Below, one piece after another: positions 30,104 through 39,893 of a stretch of 42,157 bases of DNA. Both the position numbers and the translations under genes were made by a program. Each line of letters opens with the position of its first letter. Position 1 is the stretch's first letter. The DNA is from DASUPK01 sp046732465 (GTDB taxonomy: Bacteria; Actinomycetota; Thermoleophilia; Solirubrobacterales; 70-9): assembly GCA_046732465.1 (NCBI GenBank), contig JBKPND010000041.1:1-42157 (forward strand), in the 5' to 3' direction. A model generated the notes under the pieces. That model searched no databases. It saw only the letters and a list, made by a program, of their open reading frames with translations, and was not told where the DNA came from.

Positions 30104-32785
30104 CTACTTCGCGGCCAGCCAGTCCTTGCCGATCCCGACGTCGACGGCGAGCGGGGGGTCGAGCTCGAACGCGCCGCACATCTCGCGCTCGACCAGCTCC
30201 GCGGCGGCGTCCATCTCGTCGGTGGGGCCCTCGAAGAGGAGCTCGTCGTGGATTTGGAGTACGAGCCGGGTCTCGAGGTCGGACTTGTCGAGCGCGCGCT
30301 GGCAGCCGACCATCGCGATCTTGATGATGTCCGCCGAAGTCCCCTGGATCGGCATGTTGACCGCCAGGCGCTCGCCCTGGCCGCGGACCTGTGGACGGCC
30401 CGATCGCAGCTCGGGGATCGGGCGGCGGCGTCCGAGCATGGTCTCGACGTAGCCCTTATCGCGGGCGAACTCGATGGTCTTCTCGATGTAGCGCTTGACG
30501 GCCGGGAAGCGCTCGAAGTAGCGGTCGATGTAGGAGGCCGCCTCGTCCTGCTCGATGTTGAGCCGGTCGGCGAGCCCGTAGGCCGAGAGCCCGTAGGCGA
30601 TGCCGTAGTTGACCATCTTCGCCTTGGAGCGATCGCCGGGGGTGACCTTCTTGGGATCGGAGCCGAGCACCTCGGCCGCGGTGGCCGCGTGGATGTCCTC
30701 GCCGCGGGCGAAGATCTCGCGGAGGGCGTCCTCGCCGGCGATGTGGGCCAGGATGCGCAGCTCGATCTGGTTGTAGTCCGCGGAGAGAAGTCGGTGCCCG
30801 CGCGGCGCGACGAAGCAGGACCGGATCGGGCGGCCCTCCTCGGTGCGGATCGGGATGTTCTGGAGGTTGGGGTTGGTGCTCGAGAGGCGGCCGGTCGCGG
30901 TGGCGGTCTGGTTGAAGGTGGTGTGGAGCCGGCCGGTGTCCGCGTCGATCAGCTCGGGCAGGGCGTCGAGGTAGGTGCTCTTCAGCTTGGTGAGTTCGCG
31001 CCACTGCTCGACCTTGGCGACGATCTCGTGCTCCTCGCGGATCTGCGAGAGCACGCGCGCGTCCGTCGAGAAGCCGGTCTTGCCGCGGCGCTTCTTGGTG
31101 AGACCGAGCTCGTCGAAGAAGACCTCGGCGAGCTGCTGCGGCGAGCCGATCGTGAACTCATGCCCGGCGAGCTCGAAGATCTCGGCCTGCAGGGTCTCGA
31201 TCCGCTGCTCGAAGCCCTCGCCTATATCGGCCAGGCGCTTCTGGTCGAGAAGGACGCCGGTTTGCTCCATCGCCGCCAGGACCTCGATCAGGGGCATTTC
31301 GACCTCGTCCATGAGGCGCTCGATCTTCTGCTCCTTCATTCCCTTGCGCTGCAGCTGCGCGATCTCCCAGACCAGGCGGGCCTCCGCGGCGGGATCGGGT
31401 GGCGGCTCCTCCCCCAGCTCGAGCTGGTCGCCGTCGGAGGTCTCCTCCTCCTCCTCCTTAGGCGCCGCGGCGAGCCCGCGCTGGGCCGCGATGTCCACGA
31501 GGTCGTAGGTGCGGCGGGCCGGGTCGAGGAGGTACGCGCCGACCATCGTGTCGTGCCTGAGGTCGAGGCCGCCTGGGGCGGCGGCGAGAACGCCGAACCG
31601 GGCACCGCCGCCGAGCGTCTTCAGGTCGTGCCCGATCAGGCGGCGCTTGCCGAGTGCCTTGGCCAGCTCCGCGAAGTCCGGGCAGTCGCCCTCCACCAGG
31701 CGCTTGCCGTCGTACCCGGACCAGGTCCCGCCCGCGATCGCGAGCGCGACGTCCCCCTCGGCGAGATCCTCGATGGAGCCCTCCTGCGCGGTGGCGTCGA
31801 GCTCCTCCTCGACCTTGGCGTCGGGGACGAAGTCGGCGCCCAGCTCCTCCTCGAGTCGCTGCAGGATCACGCGGAGCTCGAACTCGCGCGCCACCTCGCG
31901 GAGGCGGCTGCGGTCCATGTGCTTCGACATCAGCTCGTCCAGGTCCAGCTCCACGTCGATGTCGGTGATCGCCGTCGCGAGCTCCTTGGAGATGCGCGCG
32001 TCCTCGGCGTGGTTCGTAAGGTTCTCCTTCCGCTTGGCGCCGGAGATGTTGTCGATGTTGGCGAGCACGCCCTCGAGGTCGCCGTACTCGTTGAGCAGCT
32101 GGGCGGCGGTCTTGTCGCCGATGCCCGGGACGCCGGGGATGTTGTCCGAGGTGTCGCCCTTCAGGCCGATCAGGTCGGTGACCCGCTCGGGCGGCACGCC
32201 GTAGCGCTCGACCACGCCGTCGCGGTCGTAGACCTTGGTGTCGGTGACCCCGCGCGAGGTGGTCATGACGCGGACCCCGTCCTCGACCAGCTGGTAGACG
32301 TCGCGGTCGCCTGAGACGACCATCACGTCGAGACCCTGCTCGCGGGCGCGCTTGGTCAGCGAGGCGATGACGTCGTCGGCCTCGTAGCCGTCCACCTTGA
32401 TGTTGGTGAAGCCGAAGGCCTCCGCCAGGGGCATCAGGTGGGGCCACTGGTCGCGCAGGAGGTCGGGCCGGGGCTTGCGCTGCGACTTGTACGGTTCGTA
32501 GGTGTTCTCGCGGCCCGACCAGCCCGCGTCCCAGCAGACCACGACGGCCCGCGGGTCCTCATCGATCAGGAACTTGGCGAACATCGAGGCGAGGCCGTAG
32601 ATCGCATTGGTGGGGCGGCCGTCATGGGTGGCGATCGACTCCGGCAGCGCGAAGAACGCCCGGTACGCGAGGGAGTTGCCGTCGATCAGGAAGAGCTCGC
32701 CGGCGTCCTTCTTGGCCCCCGTCTTACCCTTCGCGGGGGCCTTCGAAGCCTTCTCGGCGGCCTTCTTCTGGGTGGTTGCAGGCAC
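30104..32785 (-). CDS. polA: DNA polymerase I
   Basis: 893 residues. 5'-3' exonuclease domain at about 20-310 (LFLIDGNSLAYRAFFALP, then GDRDVYQLV and GLKGDTSDNIPGVPGIG). The middle 3'-5' exonuclease fold (about 330-500) lacks the first Asp-x-Glu (VALAIAGGTW is at that position), so proofreading is probably lost, as in other actinobacterial and Taq Pol I. Polymerase motifs: A DYNQIELRILAHIAGE, B RSKAKMVNYGIAYGLSAYG, C QIHDELLFE. Start: GTG at 32785, before a Lys/Ala-rich leader. TATGAT lies 6 nt upstream, so it may be leaderless. It fills gaps after UvrABC excision and Okazaki processing. First gene of the conserved polA-uvrA order. Confidence 0.97.
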   Translation of the reverse strand: MPATTQKKAAEKASKAPAKGKTGAKKDAGELFLIDGNSLAYRAFFALPESIATHDGRPTNAIYGLASMFAKFLIDEDPRAVVVCWDAGWSGRENTYEPYKSQRKPRPDLLRDQWPHLMPLAEAFGFTNIKVDGYEADDVIASLTKRAREQGLDVMVVSGDRDVYQLVEDGVRVMTTSRGVTDTKVYDRDGVVERYGVPPERVTDLIGLKGDTSDNIPGVPGIGDKTAAQLLNEYGDLEGVLANIDNISGAKRKENLTNHAEDARISKELATAITDIDVELDLDELMSKHMDRSRLREVAREFELRVILQRLEEELGADFVPDAKVEEELDATAQEGSIEDLAEGDVALAIAGGTWSGYDGKRLVEGDCPDFAELAKALGKRRLIGHDLKTLGGGARFGVLAAAPGGLDLRHDTMVGAYLLDPARRTYDLVDIAAQRGLAAAPKEEEEETSDGDQLELGEEPPPDPAAEARLVWEIAQLQRKGMKEQKIERLMDEVEMPLIEVLAAMEQTGVLLDQKRLADIGEGFEQRIETLQAEIFELAGHEFTIGSPQQLAEVFFDELGLTKKRRGKTGFSTDARVLSQIREEHEIVAKVEQWRELTKLKSTYLDALPELIDADTGRLHTTFNQTATATGRLSSTNPNLQNIPIRTEEGRPIRSCFVAPRGHRLLSADYNQIELRILAHIAGEDALREIFARGEDIHAATAAEVLGSDPKKVTPGDRSKAKMVNYGIAYGLSAYGLADRLNIEQDEAASYIDRYFERFPAVKRYIEKTIEFARDKGYVETMLGRRRPIPELRSGRPQVRGQGERLAVNMPIQGTSADIIKIAMVGCQRALDKSDLETRLVLQIHDELLFEGPTDEMDAAAELVEREMCGAFELDPPLAVDVGIGKDWLAAK

Positions 32786-32791
32786 GTGTCC

Positions 32792-32797
32792 ATCATA
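32792..32797 (-). promoter_or_regulatory. Probable polA -10 box
   Basis: TATGAT on the minus strand, 6 nt before the polA GTG. It overlaps the stop codon of the upstream DUF559 gene, so polA may have its own leaderless promoter. Confidence 0.45.
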
Positions 32798-33653
32798 GGT
32801 TGGGTGCCAGAGACCCCCGGGCGAGCAGGTCACGCAAAGCCGCAACGACGGCGGACCGGTCCCCCATGAGCCGCCGATGCGTGAAGCGCAGGACGCGGAA
32901 ACCCAGACTCTGAAGGTCGGCGTCCCTGGCGCGGTCACGCTCGAAGGCGGAGCGGTCGCCGTGGTGGCGCCAGGAGTCCGTCTCGACGACGACGCGCTGA
33001 TCCGGCCAAAGGAAGTCGACCTCGTAAGGGCCGACCCGAGCATTCACTTCCGGCGGCGGAAGGTGGTGGCGCCGACACGTGTCGCGGAACATCCGCTCCA
33101 GCTCGCTGCGTGTCAGCTCGTCCTCCGATCGGAGTTGCGCAGAGGTGATCAAGCGCAGGTCAAGTGCACGGCGGACGGCGCTGCGGTAGACCGCAGCAGA
33201 GACGGCGCGGTGCAAATCCTGGAGCGTGCGGGCTGCGTTCGTGAGCCTGATGCCATCGCGCAGGATCGAAACACCGGCAATGAAGGTGGAGGAGCGGTGG
33301 ACCTTGATACCGCGGCGCCTCCCACGGCCGCCGTCGCCCGGGACCGTGACGTCGATTGGGCCGTCGTGAGGCGGAAGCATCCGCCAGAGAGCGGCCGCGC
33401 TGCGGTGGCTCAGGGCAGCGTCTTCACCGAGGGCCAGGACCGCCGCCATGCACCGTCCTTCAAAGGTGAGATGGCGATGCCCCACCGCGTAAACCCCTCG
33501 ATGAACATGGTGCAGGCGCCCAGCCGCAGTACGGCGCCGAATGCCCTCATACGTGAGGCCAGCCGGTAACAGTTGGGCGGTGCTGACCACACCGTGCTGT
33601 CGGCTGGCGATTCGGGCGATCACCAGGTCGGCTTTGGCGGGTTTCTCACGCAT
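32793..33653 (-). CDS. AbiEi-like N-terminal domain plus DUF559 nuclease-like domain
   Basis: 286 residues. The N-terminal 80 residues have the type IV antitoxin/AbiEi winged-helix pattern (IASRQHGVVSTAQLLPAGLTY, in two parts, then RRRTAAGRLHHVHRGVYAVG). The C-terminal 100 residues are DUF559, a very-short-patch-repair-like PD-(D/E)xK fold: YEVDFLWPDQRVVVETDSW, then RDADLQSLGFRVLRFT. This family is abundant in actinobacteria and mostly uncharacterised. I start at the ATG at 33653; a GTG at 33686 would add 11 residues. It lies 7 bp upstream of polA on the same strand. No AbiEii toxin partner is adjacent. Confidence 0.83.
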   Translation of the reverse strand: MREKPAKADLVIARIASRQHGVVSTAQLLPAGLTYEGIRRRTAAGRLHHVHRGVYAVGHRHLTFEGRCMAAVLALGEDAALSHRSAAALWRMLPPHDGPIDVTVPGDGGRGRRRGIKVHRSSTFIAGVSILRDGIRLTNAARTLQDLHRAVSAAVYRSAVRRALDLRLITSAQLRSEDELTRSELERMFRDTCRRHHLPPPEVNARVGPYEVDFLWPDQRVVVETDSWRHHGDRSAFERDRARDADLQSLGFRVLRFTHRRLMGDRSAVVAALRDLLARGSLAPNL

Positions 33654-33772
33654 ACCGTGAGTAATCCGCCAACTCCGATCCCTCACCCCTCGCTGCCCCT
33701 TCGGATCTCCCTCTTCATTGCCGCTTTTCGAGCAACCGGGCGACTTCCGCGCCCCCGTATCCTTCTCGCGCC

Positions 33773-35257
<1,485 letters not shown>

Positions 35258-35261
35258 AGGA

Positions 35262-35909
35262 CTACGGCTCGGCCGGAGCCGCCGCCCCGCCACGGTTCGA
35301 CGGCAGCAGCCACGGCGGCGGCTTCACCAGGATCCGCGCCGCCCAGAGGAAACAGAGCGCTCCGACCAGGGTGGTCGAGGTCGCGAGCGAGGCATTGAGC
35401 GTCTCGTTCGTGTCCGGGATCACGAAGGCCGCGACCGCCGAGATCCCGAACGCCACGGATCCGATCAGGTTGAGCGTCGCCGATCGCCGCACGAGTAGAA
35501 CGGCGTGCAGCACCGCGAGCTCGGCGAGCACGCTCGACACGAGGAAGCAGACCGAGCCGACGGCATCCGGCGACCAGACCAGCAGGTCCGAACGGTGGGC
35601 CGAGAAGTGGTGATACATGCCGAAGAAGGTCGTGACGTTGAACGAGATCGTCCCGACGAACTGGATCGCGGCCGCCCACACGGCGCTCCCCTCACCGCGG
35701 GCGACCCGGAGCTGTTCGAAGGCCGCGGTGGTGAAGAAGAGCGAGCCGACGAAGTAGACGACGCCGACGGCCTGCTCGGAGACCTTCGAGGCAGCCGGCA
35801 GCGAGGCCACGGCGAAACACGCCGAGCCGACCATGAAGAGGATCCCGATCCGCCGCGCGTCGCCCTTCGCAGCACCGGCGCCGATCGCAGCCGCGGAGGC
35901 GGCGCTCAC
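35262..35909 (-). CDS. YrhK-like multi-pass membrane protein
   Basis: 215 residues with about six hydrophobic helices. Segments such as RRIGILFMVGSACFAVASLP (20-39), VVYFVGSLFFTTAAF (about 50-64) and LNLIGSVAFGISAVAAFVIP (about 146-165) resemble YrhK-type helical pairs, suggesting an internal repeat. The role is unknown. Start: GTG with CGGAG about 7 nt upstream. Stop lies 4 bp from the stop of the malic enzyme. Divergent from the epimerase gene across 62 bp. Confidence 0.7.
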   Translation of the reverse strand: MSAASAAAIGAGAAKGDARRIGILFMVGSACFAVASLPAASKVSEQAVGVVYFVGSLFFTTAAFEQLRVARGEGSAVWAAAIQFVGTISFNVTTFFGMYHHFSAHRSDLLVWSPDAVGSVCFLVSSVLAELAVLHAVLLVRRSATLNLIGSVAFGISAVAAFVIPDTNETLNASLATSTTLVGALCFLWAARILVKPPPWLLPSNRGGAAAPAEP

Positions 35910-35971
35910 GGCAGGACTCCGTCGGCCATCGGCGGGAACCTAGCGAGCCGCCCTGGCTAGCATCCTCGCCA

Positions 35972-36883
35972 ATGCGCGTCCTCGTCACGGGAGCGTCCGG
36001 TCTGCTCGGGTCCGCCCTGTGCAACGCACTCCTGGCACGGGGCGACGAGGTCGTCGGGCTCACGCGTAACCCGGATCGAGCCCGGCCCAAGAACCCCACG
36101 GTCAGCTGGCACGCCTGGAGGCCGACCACGGAGCGACCACCGGACGCGGCGCTCGACGGCATCGACGCCGTCGTCAACCTGATCGGCGAGGAGATCAATC
36201 AGCGGCTCACGGATCAGGCGAAGGTCCGCATCAGGGAGAGCCGGGTCCTGGGCACGCGCAACCTGCTGGAGGGCATCAAGGCGTCCTCGACCGAGCCGAG
36301 CGTCTTCGTCGGTCAGTCCGCAATCGGCTACTACGGCGACCGAGGAGCGCAGGTCATTGACGAGGAATCCGGTTCGGGCGAGCCGGGTTTCATCACCGAG
36401 GTGGTGAGCGACTGGGAGGCGGCGGAGAAGCAGGCCGAGGACGCGGTCGACCGGGTCGTGATCTTCCGCACCGGGCTCGTCCTCACCAAGGACGGAGGCC
36501 TCCTCAAGCAGCTGCTGCTCCCCTTCAAGCTCGGGCTCGGCGGCCCGATCGCCGGTGGCGATCAGTTCATGTCCTGGATCCACATCGAGGACGTGGTCGG
36601 CCTCTTCGTCTGGGCCCTCGACGACCACCGCGTCTGGGGCGTGATCAACGGCACCGCCCCGGACCCGGTGACGAACCGCGACTTCTCCAAGGCACTTGGG
36701 CGTGCCCTCAGTCGCCCCGCCTTCACGCCGGTTCCGAAGTTCGCCGTGGCCGCCCTGCGAGGAGGGGAGCTCGCCGACGCGGTCGCGGGTGGAGCGCGCG
36801 TCGTGCCCCGCCGCGCCCTAGACCTCGGCTACGAGTTCCGCCACAGGGACCTCGACGAGGCGATGCGCAGCGCGCTCCGCTGA
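35972..36883 (+). CDS. TIGR01777-family NAD-dependent epimerase (SDR39U1-like)
   Basis: 303 residues of the atypical short-chain dehydrogenase type. Rossmann loop VLVTGASGLLGSALC (3-17), then VVGLTRNPDRARP. VNLIGEEINQRLTDQAK (about 68-84) and the catalytic-region QSAIGYYGDRG (about 114-124) are diagnostic, as is WIHIEDVVGLFVWAL (about 196-210). The C-terminal DUF1731 segment is present (AFTPVPKFAVAALRGGELAD). Start ATG; no Shine-Dalgarno, TAGCAT lies 8 nt upstream. The biochemical role of the family is not settled. Confidence 0.92.
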   Translation: MRVLVTGASGLLGSALCNALLARGDEVVGLTRNPDRARPKNPTVSWHAWRPTTERPPDAALDGIDAVVNLIGEEINQRLTDQAKVRIRESRVLGTRNLLEGIKASSTEPSVFVGQSAIGYYGDRGAQVIDEESGSGEPGFITEVVSDWEAAEKQAEDAVDRVVIFRTGLVLTKDGGLLKQLLLPFKLGLGGPIAGGDQFMSWIHIEDVVGLFVWALDDHRVWGVINGTAPDPVTNRDFSKALGRALSRPAFTPVPKFAVAALRGGELADAVAGGARVVPRRALDLGYEFRHRDLDEAMRSALR

Positions 36884-36893
36884 GCCGGGCCCT

Positions 36894-37907
36894 CTAGACG
36901 GTCCGGGGCCGCTTCGGCGTGTCGCGGGGCTCCAACTGGATCTCCTTCTCCGCGCCGGGGAGCCCCTTCTTGAACTGGACGTCTCGCTCCCGCTCGGCGT
37001 TCAGCTCGTGTCCGAAGAGGATCGCCAGGTTCGTGATCCACATCCAGATCAGGATCACGACCACGCCCGCCAAGGAGCCATAGACCTTGTTGTACGAACC
37101 GAACTGCGACACGTAGAGTCCGAAGCCGGCGGACGCGATGAGCCAGACGACAAGGGCAACCACCCCGCCCGGGGTGATCCAGGTGAAGCCGCGCTGCCTC
37201 ACATTCGGGGAGGCGTAGTAGATGAGCGCGATCATCAACAGGAAGAGCGCGGCGACCGCAACCCACTTGGCATAGCTCCAGATCGAGACCGCGGTCCCGG
37301 AGATGCCGATCGGCTCCGCCACGTCCGAGACGATCGGGCCTGTGAGCACAATCCCGAGGGCCATGACGGCAAGCAGGAGGACGATCACGAGAGTCAGCAG
37401 GAGCTGAAGCGGCCGCAGCTTCCAGAAGGGGCGGCCCTCTCGCGTCTCATAGATCACGTTGGAAGCGCGGATGAACGCCCCGAGATAGCCGGACGCGGAC
37501 CAGAGGGCGACGAACGTGCTCGCGATCAGCGCGAACCCTGCCGTGCTACGGCTCTCGGTCACCTGTTTGATCGGCCCCTCGAAGGTGCTCGCGGCGGAAT
37601 CGGGACCGATTCGGTTGACGATGTCCGTGAGCGTGTTGGTGGTCGACTCCGGATCGGCCACCAGGCCGACGATCGAGACGAGAGCGATCAGCGCCGGGAA
37701 GAGCGCCAGCAGCCCGTAGTAGGTCAGAGACGCGGCCCAATCGGTCAGGTTGTCTTCCTGGAACTCCTGGACCGTGCGCTTGAGAGTCGGCCAGAGGCCA
37801 GTCTTCCGCTCGACACCCTTCGGCACGAAGTCCTTGCCGCGCTGTTGCGTCGGGTCCTCGTCGTGGTCGGTCTGTCCGGACCGATTGGCGGGGCCGTCAC
37901 TGGCCAT
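36894..37907 (-). CDS. YihY/BrkB-family membrane protein
   Basis: 337 residues with about six membrane helices. Family landmarks are FQEDNLTDWAASLTYYGLLALFPA (about 49-72, in two parts), the AGFALIASTFVALWSASGYLG region (about 123-143, in two parts), NVIYETREGRPFWKLRPLQL (about 149-168) and the last helix VVVILIWMWITNLAILFGHELNAE. It was once called RNase BN, but that is now rejected; the role is unknown and may be envelope-related. Start ATG with GAGGG 6 nt upstream. It lies 9 bp downstream of the DUF4235 gene, so probably one operon. Confidence 0.92.
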   Translation of the reverse strand: MASDGPANRSGQTDHDEDPTQQRGKDFVPKGVERKTGLWPTLKRTVQEFQEDNLTDWAASLTYYGLLALFPALIALVSIVGLVADPESTTNTLTDIVNRIGPDSAASTFEGPIKQVTESRSTAGFALIASTFVALWSASGYLGAFIRASNVIYETREGRPFWKLRPLQLLLTLVIVLLLAVMALGIVLTGPIVSDVAEPIGISGTAVSIWSYAKWVAVAALFLLMIALIYYASPNVRQRGFTWITPGGVVALVVWLIASAGFGLYVSQFGSYNKVYGSLAGVVVILIWMWITNLAILFGHELNAERERDVQFKKGLPGAEKEIQLEPRDTPKRPRTV

Positions 37908-37916
37908 CTTGTCCCT

Positions 37917-38192
37917 CTACGCCTTCTCGGGTGATTCCTCGCCGGGCCAGGCGCCCGTCATGCGCGCGAAGCCACGGCGCGCGGCGTGATCGAACAGGCC
38001 CTTGACCAGACGGAAGATTGCCCCCTCGATGATCAACGCGATCGCCAGCTTCGCGAGGCTGACCTCGCGGTGTTCCGGCTGCGGCGGCTCGTGCTCGTCG
38101 ACCTTGCCCCAGATCGCGTCGAACACCTTCTGACCGAGGAATCCGGCCAGGAGGCCGCCCAGGATGCTCACCGGAATGAATGCCAGCTTCAT
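37917..38192 (-). CDS. DUF4235 family small membrane protein
   Basis: 91 residues. Two hydrophobic segments (about 2-20 and 47-63) frame the family core KLAFIPVSILGGLLAGFLGQKVFDAIW (in parts) and ALIIEGAIFRLVKGLFDHAARRGFARMTG. DUF4235 is an actinobacterial family of unknown function. It is often beside BrkB/YihY genes, as here (9-bp gap). Start ATG. Confidence 0.85.
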   Translation of the reverse strand: MKLAFIPVSILGGLLAGFLGQKVFDAIWGKVDEHEPPQPEHREVSLAKLAIALIIEGAIFRLVKGLFDHAARRGFARMTGAWPGEESPEKA

Positions 38193-38254
38193 GGTCGGAA
38201 TCTGCCCCAGCCCGGGACAGTGGAAACACCGCCGATGCGGGAAGATGGACCCGG

Positions 38255-39184
38255 ATGAAGCTGGAGGGCATCCACCACATCACCGCGATCACGGGCGATG
38301 CGCAGAGGAACGTCGACTTCTACGCCGGCGTCCTCGGCCTCCGCCTGGTGAAGAAGACGGTGAACCAGGACGATCCCACCGTCTACCACCTCTTCTTCGC
38401 GGACGAGAAGGGGGACGCCGGATCCGACTTGACCTTCTTCGAGTACCCCGGGGCTCCGCCGGGACGCGCCGGCGACGGGATGATCTGGGGCATCCGCTGG
38501 CGGCTGGGCTCGGACGACGCGCTGGACTTCTGGGAGAAGCGCCTGACCGAGCAGGGAACCGAGGCCGAGCGCGGTGACGACGACGTCGTCCGGTTCGCGG
38601 ACCCGGAGGGCCTCGGTCACGCGCTCAAGGTCGTCGAGACGACCGACGAGCCGCTGATCGCCGAGCACCCGGAGGTCCCCTCCGAGATGGCCCTGCAGGG
38701 CTTCGACGGCGCGATCGCCTTTTCGAGCAACCCGGACGCGAGCCGCCCTCTGCTCACCGAGACCCTCGGATTCCAGCCGATCGAAGGCGCCGACGGCTCC
38801 GGCTGGGAGTGCCGCGGTGACACGCGCGGCGGTCTCTGGGGCTACTCCGAGCCGCCGGCCGAACGCGGGCTCCAGGGTGCGGGCAGCGTTCACCACATCG
38901 CCTGGGCCTCGCAGATCGACGACCACGAGGCCTGGCGCGAGCGCGTGATGGCGGCCGGGGCCCGGCCGACGCCGGTGATCGACCGCTTCTACTTCCGCTC
39001 GATCTACTTCCGCGAGCCGAGCGGCGTGCTCTTCGAGATCGCCACGCTCGGGCCCGGGTTCACGGTCGACGAGCCACTCGAGTCGCTGGGGGAGAAGCTC
39101 TCACTGCCGCCCGATTACGAGCACCTCCGCGAGCAGGTCGAGCCGGTCCTGCGGCCGATCAACAACCCGCGTGTCCCCGCCTGA
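38255..39184 (+). CDS. Ring-cleaving dioxygenase, two VOC domains (MhqO-like)
   Basis: 309 residues with two glyoxalase-type halves (1-140 and 155-270). Metal ligands appear as His7/His8 (GIHHIT), His213/His214 (SVHHIA) and Glu261 (VLFEIAT), the usual extradiol pattern. AITGDAQRNVDFYAGVLGLRL and WGIRWRLGSDDALDFWEKRL are typical of the MhqO/LinE-like group that opens hydroquinone rings. The last 45 residues (PGFTVDEPLESLGEKLSLPP) are also conserved in that group. Start ATG 38255. It overlaps the esterase gene by 14 bp, so the two are translated together and probably act in quinone detoxification. Confidence 0.9.
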   Translation: MKLEGIHHITAITGDAQRNVDFYAGVLGLRLVKKTVNQDDPTVYHLFFADEKGDAGSDLTFFEYPGAPPGRAGDGMIWGIRWRLGSDDALDFWEKRLTEQGTEAERGDDDVVRFADPEGLGHALKVVETTDEPLIAEHPEVPSEMALQGFDGAIAFSSNPDASRPLLTETLGFQPIEGADGSGWECRGDTRGGLWGYSEPPAERGLQGAGSVHHIAWASQIDDHEAWRERVMAAGARPTPVIDRFYFRSIYFREPSGVLFEIATLGPGFTVDEPLESLGEKLSLPPDYEHLREQVEPVLRPINNPRVPA

Positions 39185-39887
39185 TCCGCCGGAGGACCGC
39201 CCGGGCCAGGTAATCGATCTGGTCCACCTGGACCGTGAGCCGGCGGGCGAGCCCGACGGCGCGCTGATCCTCCTGCACGGCCGCGCCGTCGATGAGCGTG
39301 ACCTCTACCCGATGCTCGAGGAGCTCGATCCGGACCGCAAGCTGCTCGGAATCACGCCGGGGGCGCCGCTCACGAACGTCCCGCCCGGCGGCCGCCACTG
39401 GTACGTGATCAGGGAGGTCGGGCATCCGGACGAGGGGACCTTCGTGGACACCCTTAACCAGCTCTGCCGGTTCCTCGACGACGAGCTCCGCCATCGGGGA
39501 ATCCCCTGGGAGAGGACGGTGATCGGCGGGTTCAGCCAGGGAGGGGCCGTCGCGTGCGCCGTGGCACTCGGGATGGGCCGCCCGAAGGCCGCCGGGCTGC
39601 TGATGATGAGCAGCTTCTACCCGATGGTCCGGGGCTGGAAGATGGACCCAGGCGCGAAGCGAGGAATGCCCGCCTACGTCACCCACGGGTCCTACGACCC
39701 GGTGATCCCGGTGGGGTTCGGGCGCAAGGCGCGGGATCTGCTGGAGGAGGGCGGCCTGGCCGTCACCTACCGGGAGACGCGGATGCAGCACGGCATCGAC
39801 TTCGCGGTGATCCCCGAGATTCGCGACTGGGTCTCCTCGGTGATCACCGGTGAGCCGGTGATCGAGGGCCCACCCTCGGCGCGTTAG
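39171..39887 (+). CDS. Phospholipase/carboxylesterase (MhqD-like)
   Basis: 238 residues of the small serine esterase type (YpfH/MhqD). Landmarks: LILLHGRAVDERDL (32-45), nucleophile Ser122 (IGGFSQGGAVA), Asp176 (HGSYDPVIP) and His207 (MQHGID). No signal peptide, so cytoplasmic. Start GTG at 39171, inside the 3' end of the dioxygenase gene. In Bacillus subtilis mhqO- and mhqD-type genes belong to the same methylhydroquinone stress regulon; the coupling here supports a similar role. Exact substrate unknown. Confidence 0.9.
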   Translation: MSPPDPPEDRPGQVIDLVHLDREPAGEPDGALILLHGRAVDERDLYPMLEELDPDRKLLGITPGAPLTNVPPGGRHWYVIREVGHPDEGTFVDTLNQLCRFLDDELRHRGIPWERTVIGGFSQGGAVACAVALGMGRPKAAGLLMMSSFYPMVRGWKMDPGAKRGMPAYVTHGSYDPVIPVGFGRKARDLLEEGGLAVTYRETRMQHGIDFAVIPEIRDWVSSVITGEPVIEGPPSAR

Positions 39888-39893
39888 GCCGCT

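Noticed and set aside
30248..32314. 688-codon plus-strand open frame opposite polA
   Set aside because: Leu/Val/Glu/Asp-rich antisense frame with no motif; polA is unambiguous.
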